A DNA stretch of 8,093 bases from Flavicella sp049625305. GTDB taxonomy: Bacteria > Bacteroidota > Bacteroidia > Flavobacteriales > Flavobacteriaceae. The stretch spans positions 1 to 8,093 of the forward strand of contig JBMZVD010000089.1 of assembly GCA_049625305.1 (NCBI GenBank). The letters run 5' to 3'. The stretch's first letter is position 1. Every line of letters begins with the position of its first letter. Below the pieces are notes generated by a model. It ran no database searches and was not told where the DNA came from. It saw nothing but the letters and a program-made list of their open reading frames with translations. The translations under genes were made by a program, and so were the position numbers. Shown one piece after another: positions 6,134 to 8,093 of this stretch.

Positions 6134-7336
6134 ATGAAAGTACTGCATACTTCCGATTGGCATATCGGCAAACAATTACACAAAGAAGATTTGAATCAAG
6201 AGATTTCTTTGTTCTTTCATTGGCTGTTGGAAACCTTAGAAAAAGAGCAAATTGACTTATTATTAGTCTCTGGAGATATTTTTGACCAAGCCAACCCATC
6301 TCAGGCTTCCCTAAGGATGTACTATAGTTTTTTGGTTTCAGTGCGTGGTAAGTGTAAAGTTATTCTCACTGGTGGGAATCACGATTCTGCGGCAGTACTC
6401 AATGCACCTAAAGACTTGTTGAAAGCGATGGACATAACCGTTGTCGGTGGAGCTGTCAAAGACAAAACGAATCTATTTGTACCCGTAAAAGTAAAAGATG
6501 AGGAGCTGATAGTTGCAGCTGTTCCTTTTTTAAAGGATCGTGATATTAGAGCTTCTGTTGCTGGTGAATCTTACAGTGATAAGATTACTCAAATCAAAAC
6601 AGGCTTGCATCGTTATTTTGAAGAAGTAAATAACATCTATAAGAAGAGATACAGCGGGCTCCCCTTTCTAGTTATGGGACATTTGTACATACATGGAGTA
6701 GCTGTTTCTGAGAGTGAAAGAGATATTCAAATAGGAAATCAAGCAGGTATAGAAGCTAGTATTTTTCAAGGAATTCCTGACTATGTTGCCTTAGGGCACA
6801 TTCACAAACCCTACAAAGTAGCCAAAGAGTCCAATGTACATTATTGTGGTTCTCCAATTTCATTGAGTTTCAGCGAGAAAGAAGATATAAAACAGGTCAA
6901 TATCGTTGAGATATCTAAAGGAAATGTCGAGACAAAAATTGTAAAAGTACCTAAGTTTAGAGAGGTGTTACTTTTTGAAGGTACTTTAGATTCAGTTGCA
7001 AACCAACTCGAAAATTACACCAAATCTCGAGAGCTCCCAGCATTGGTAGAGGTGCAAGTGACTGAGCCAATGGAGACTTTGAATTCTTTTGAACAATTCC
7101 AACAGCGCATTCAAGAGTTTGAAAGTCCGGATTTGAAAGTAGTGAAGTCGAAATTACAATTTGAAAAGATGCAGCAAGGTAGTGGTGCTATTGTGGATAC
7201 TTTTTCTGACTTAGAAGACCTAAAACCATTGGAACTATTTCAAAAAAAATTGGACCTAGATTTACAGCTTGAAGAAAAAGAAAAAGAGGAGTTTACAAAC
7301 GCATTTCGAGAATTATTACAAGATTTAAACCTGTAG
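6134..7336 (+). CDS. sbcD: Exonuclease SbcCD subunit D (Mre11-type nuclease)
   Basis: SbcD is the metal-dependent nuclease subunit of SbcCD, which with the SbcC ATPase cuts DNA hairpins and trims blocked double-strand ends on the chromosome. From the ATG at 6134 it is 400 residues, the same length I recall for E. coli SbcD. The frame is open further upstream to a TTG at 6086, but I reject that start because the conserved N-terminus MKVLHTSDWHIGK begins at 6134. The phosphoesterase motifs are all present: D8-W-H10 in SDWHIG, GDIFD (D48), GGNHDS (N82, H83, D84), GHLYIHG (H183) and GHIHKP (H222, H224). These supply the two-metal active site. The acidic, glutamate- and lysine-rich C-terminus (about 365-395) fits the SbcC-contacting region. 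The stop is separated from the sbcC ATG by one base, so the two are co-translated. Confidence 0.96.
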   Translation: MKVLHTSDWHIGKQLHKEDLNQEISLFFHWLLETLEKEQIDLLLVSGDIFDQANPSQASLRMYYSFLVSVRGKCKVILTGGNHDSAAVLNAPKDLLKAMDITVVGGAVKDKTNLFVPVKVKDEELIVAAVPFLKDRDIRASVAGESYSDKITQIKTGLHRYFEEVNNIYKKRYSGLPFLVMGHLYIHGVAVSESERDIQIGNQAGIEASIFQGIPDYVALGHIHKPYKVAKESNVHYCGSPISLSFSEKEDIKQVNIVEISKGNVETKIVKVPKFREVLLFEGTLDSVANQLENYTKSRELPALVEVQVTEPMETLNSFEQFQQRIQEFESPDLKVVKSKLQFEKMQQGSGAIVDTFSDLEDLKPLELFQKKLDLDLQLEEKEKEEFTNAFRELLQDLNL

Positions 7337-7337
7337 G

Positions 7338-8093
7338 ATGAAGTTATTACAATTACAATTTGAAAATATTCACTCTCTTAAAGGGAGACACAAAATTGAT
7401 TTTGATAATGGGATACTTAAAGAGGCAGGTCTCTTTGCCATTACTGGACCAACAGGATCTGGAAAGTCAACTATATTGGATGTTATCAGCCTATCCATAT
7501 TCGGTCGAATTCCACGATTGAATGGAAAAGTTTCCAAAAGTATTGTGGTAGATGGCGGAATAATGACTCGAAATACTTCGGATTGCTTTGCTGAAGTTAC
7601 TTATGAATCTAATGGGAAAGTATACCAGTCACATTGGTCTATCGCTAAAAATAGAAATGGGAATTTGAACGATTACAAAATGGAGTTGTCGGTTCTTAAT
7701 GGAGAAGTATATGAAATATTGAGCAGTTCTCGAGCAGATGTACCTGATGAAAATGCCGCATTGATAGGTTTGAAATACGACCAATTCATTCAGGCAATTG
7801 TTTTGTCTCAAGGTCAATTTAGTAAGTTGATTCACGCAAGTCGAAAAGATAGGAATTACTTATTGGAAACTTTGACTGGAGCCCAAAAATACCGTCAAAT
7901 TGGAATCGCTGTCTTTCAAAAAAAGAAAGGTATTGAGTCTGAAGTAAAACTTAAAAACGAGGTCCTACAAAGTATTACTCTACTTTCCGAGGATGAAATT
8001 GTTTTGAAGCAAAAGGAATATGAGGCGGGTAAAATACAAGTTGTTAAATCCTTAGAAGTCATTCAAAATTTGCAAGAAGCAATTCAAGTAAAA
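7338..8093 (+). CDS. sbcC: Exonuclease SbcCD subunit C (Rad50-type ATPase), N-terminal part
   Basis: The frame opens with ATG at 7338, one base after the sbcD stop, and stays open for 252 codons to the window edge. SbcC is an SMC-like ATPase whose N- and C-terminal halves join into one head, with a long coiled coil between them that tethers DNA; full proteins are usually about 1,000 residues or more, so roughly a quarter is visible. Residues 1-20 (MKLLQLQFENIHSLKGRHKI) match the family's first strands. Walker A GPTGSGKST is at 37-45, and the Q-loop lies in VLSQGQFSKLI at 155-165 (Q158). LETLTGAQKYRQIG at 176-189 is the family segment leading into the coiled coil, and charged heptad-like sequence begins near 190. 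The signature motif and Walker B lie beyond the window. Confidence 0.95.
   Translation, partial: MKLLQLQFENIHSLKGRHKIDFDNGILKEAGLFAITGPTGSGKSTILDVISLSIFGRIPRLNGKVSKSIVVDGGIMTRNTSDCFAEVTYESNGKVYQSHWSIAKNRNGNLNDYKMELSVLNGEVYEILSSSRADVPDENAALIGLKYDQFIQAIVLSQGQFSKLIHASRKDRNYLLETLTGAQKYRQIGIAVFQKKKGIESEVKLKNEVLQSITLLSEDEIVLKQKEYEAGKIQVVKSLEVIQNLQEAIQVK

Noticed and set aside
6102..6299. 65-codon minus-strand open frame over the sbcD start
   Set aside because: Antisense to the most conserved part of sbcD; composition reflects the complementary strand.
7629..7835. 68-codon minus-strand open frame inside sbcC
   Set aside because: Antisense to the conserved SbcC ATPase region, including the Q-loop coding sequence.

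Overview
The window is AT-rich and looks like the chromosome of a member of the Bacteroidota, most likely class Flavobacteriia. The support is the low GC content, A-rich start regions with little Shine-Dalgarno signal, promoters matching the Bacteroidota -7 element TAnnTTTG, two Bacteroidota-style lipoproteins, and the start of a two-component-type beta-propeller sensor. I see no rRNA, tRNA, CRISPR array, insertion sequence or phage gene. No gap without a gene reaches 300 bases.

Layout. (1) Positions 1-177, minus strand: the first 59 codons of an exported sensor protein that runs off the left edge. (2) Positions 178-416: a divergent intergenic region. It carries a perfect TAnnTTTG element and, immediately upstream of it, a perfect 8-bp inverted repeat that looks like an operator. 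(3) Positions 417-3894: a compact three-gene ferric-iron ABC importer operon. It encodes a FutA/FbpA-type binding lipoprotein, a permease with two fused transport domains, and an ATPase overlapping the permease by 4 nt. A small hairpin followed by T5 closes it. (4) Positions 4051-4869: a lone lipoprotein gene built from 24-residue solenoid repeats (receptor L-domain-like), with an acidic, lysine-led motif after the lipid-bearing cysteine that suggests surface export. (5) Positions 5118-6038: a WYL-domain transcriptional regulator. (6) Positions 6134-7336 and 7338-8093: sbcD and the 5' third or less of sbcC, 1 nt apart, encoding the Mre11/Rad50-type nuclease that processes DNA ends and hairpins.

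How they work together. The binding lipoprotein captures Fe(III) in the periplasm, the permease carries it across the inner membrane, and the ATPase powers transport. The palindrome at the promoter is a good candidate for metal-dependent control. The WYL regulator lies directly upstream of sbcDC in the same orientation. Known WYL proteins include DNA-damage-responsive regulators that bind single-stranded DNA, so local control of repair genes is a reasonable hypothesis, but the sequence alone does not prove it. I found no clearly new multi-gene system. The points most worth testing are the operator palindrome, the repeat lipoprotein and the WYL-sbcDC pairing.
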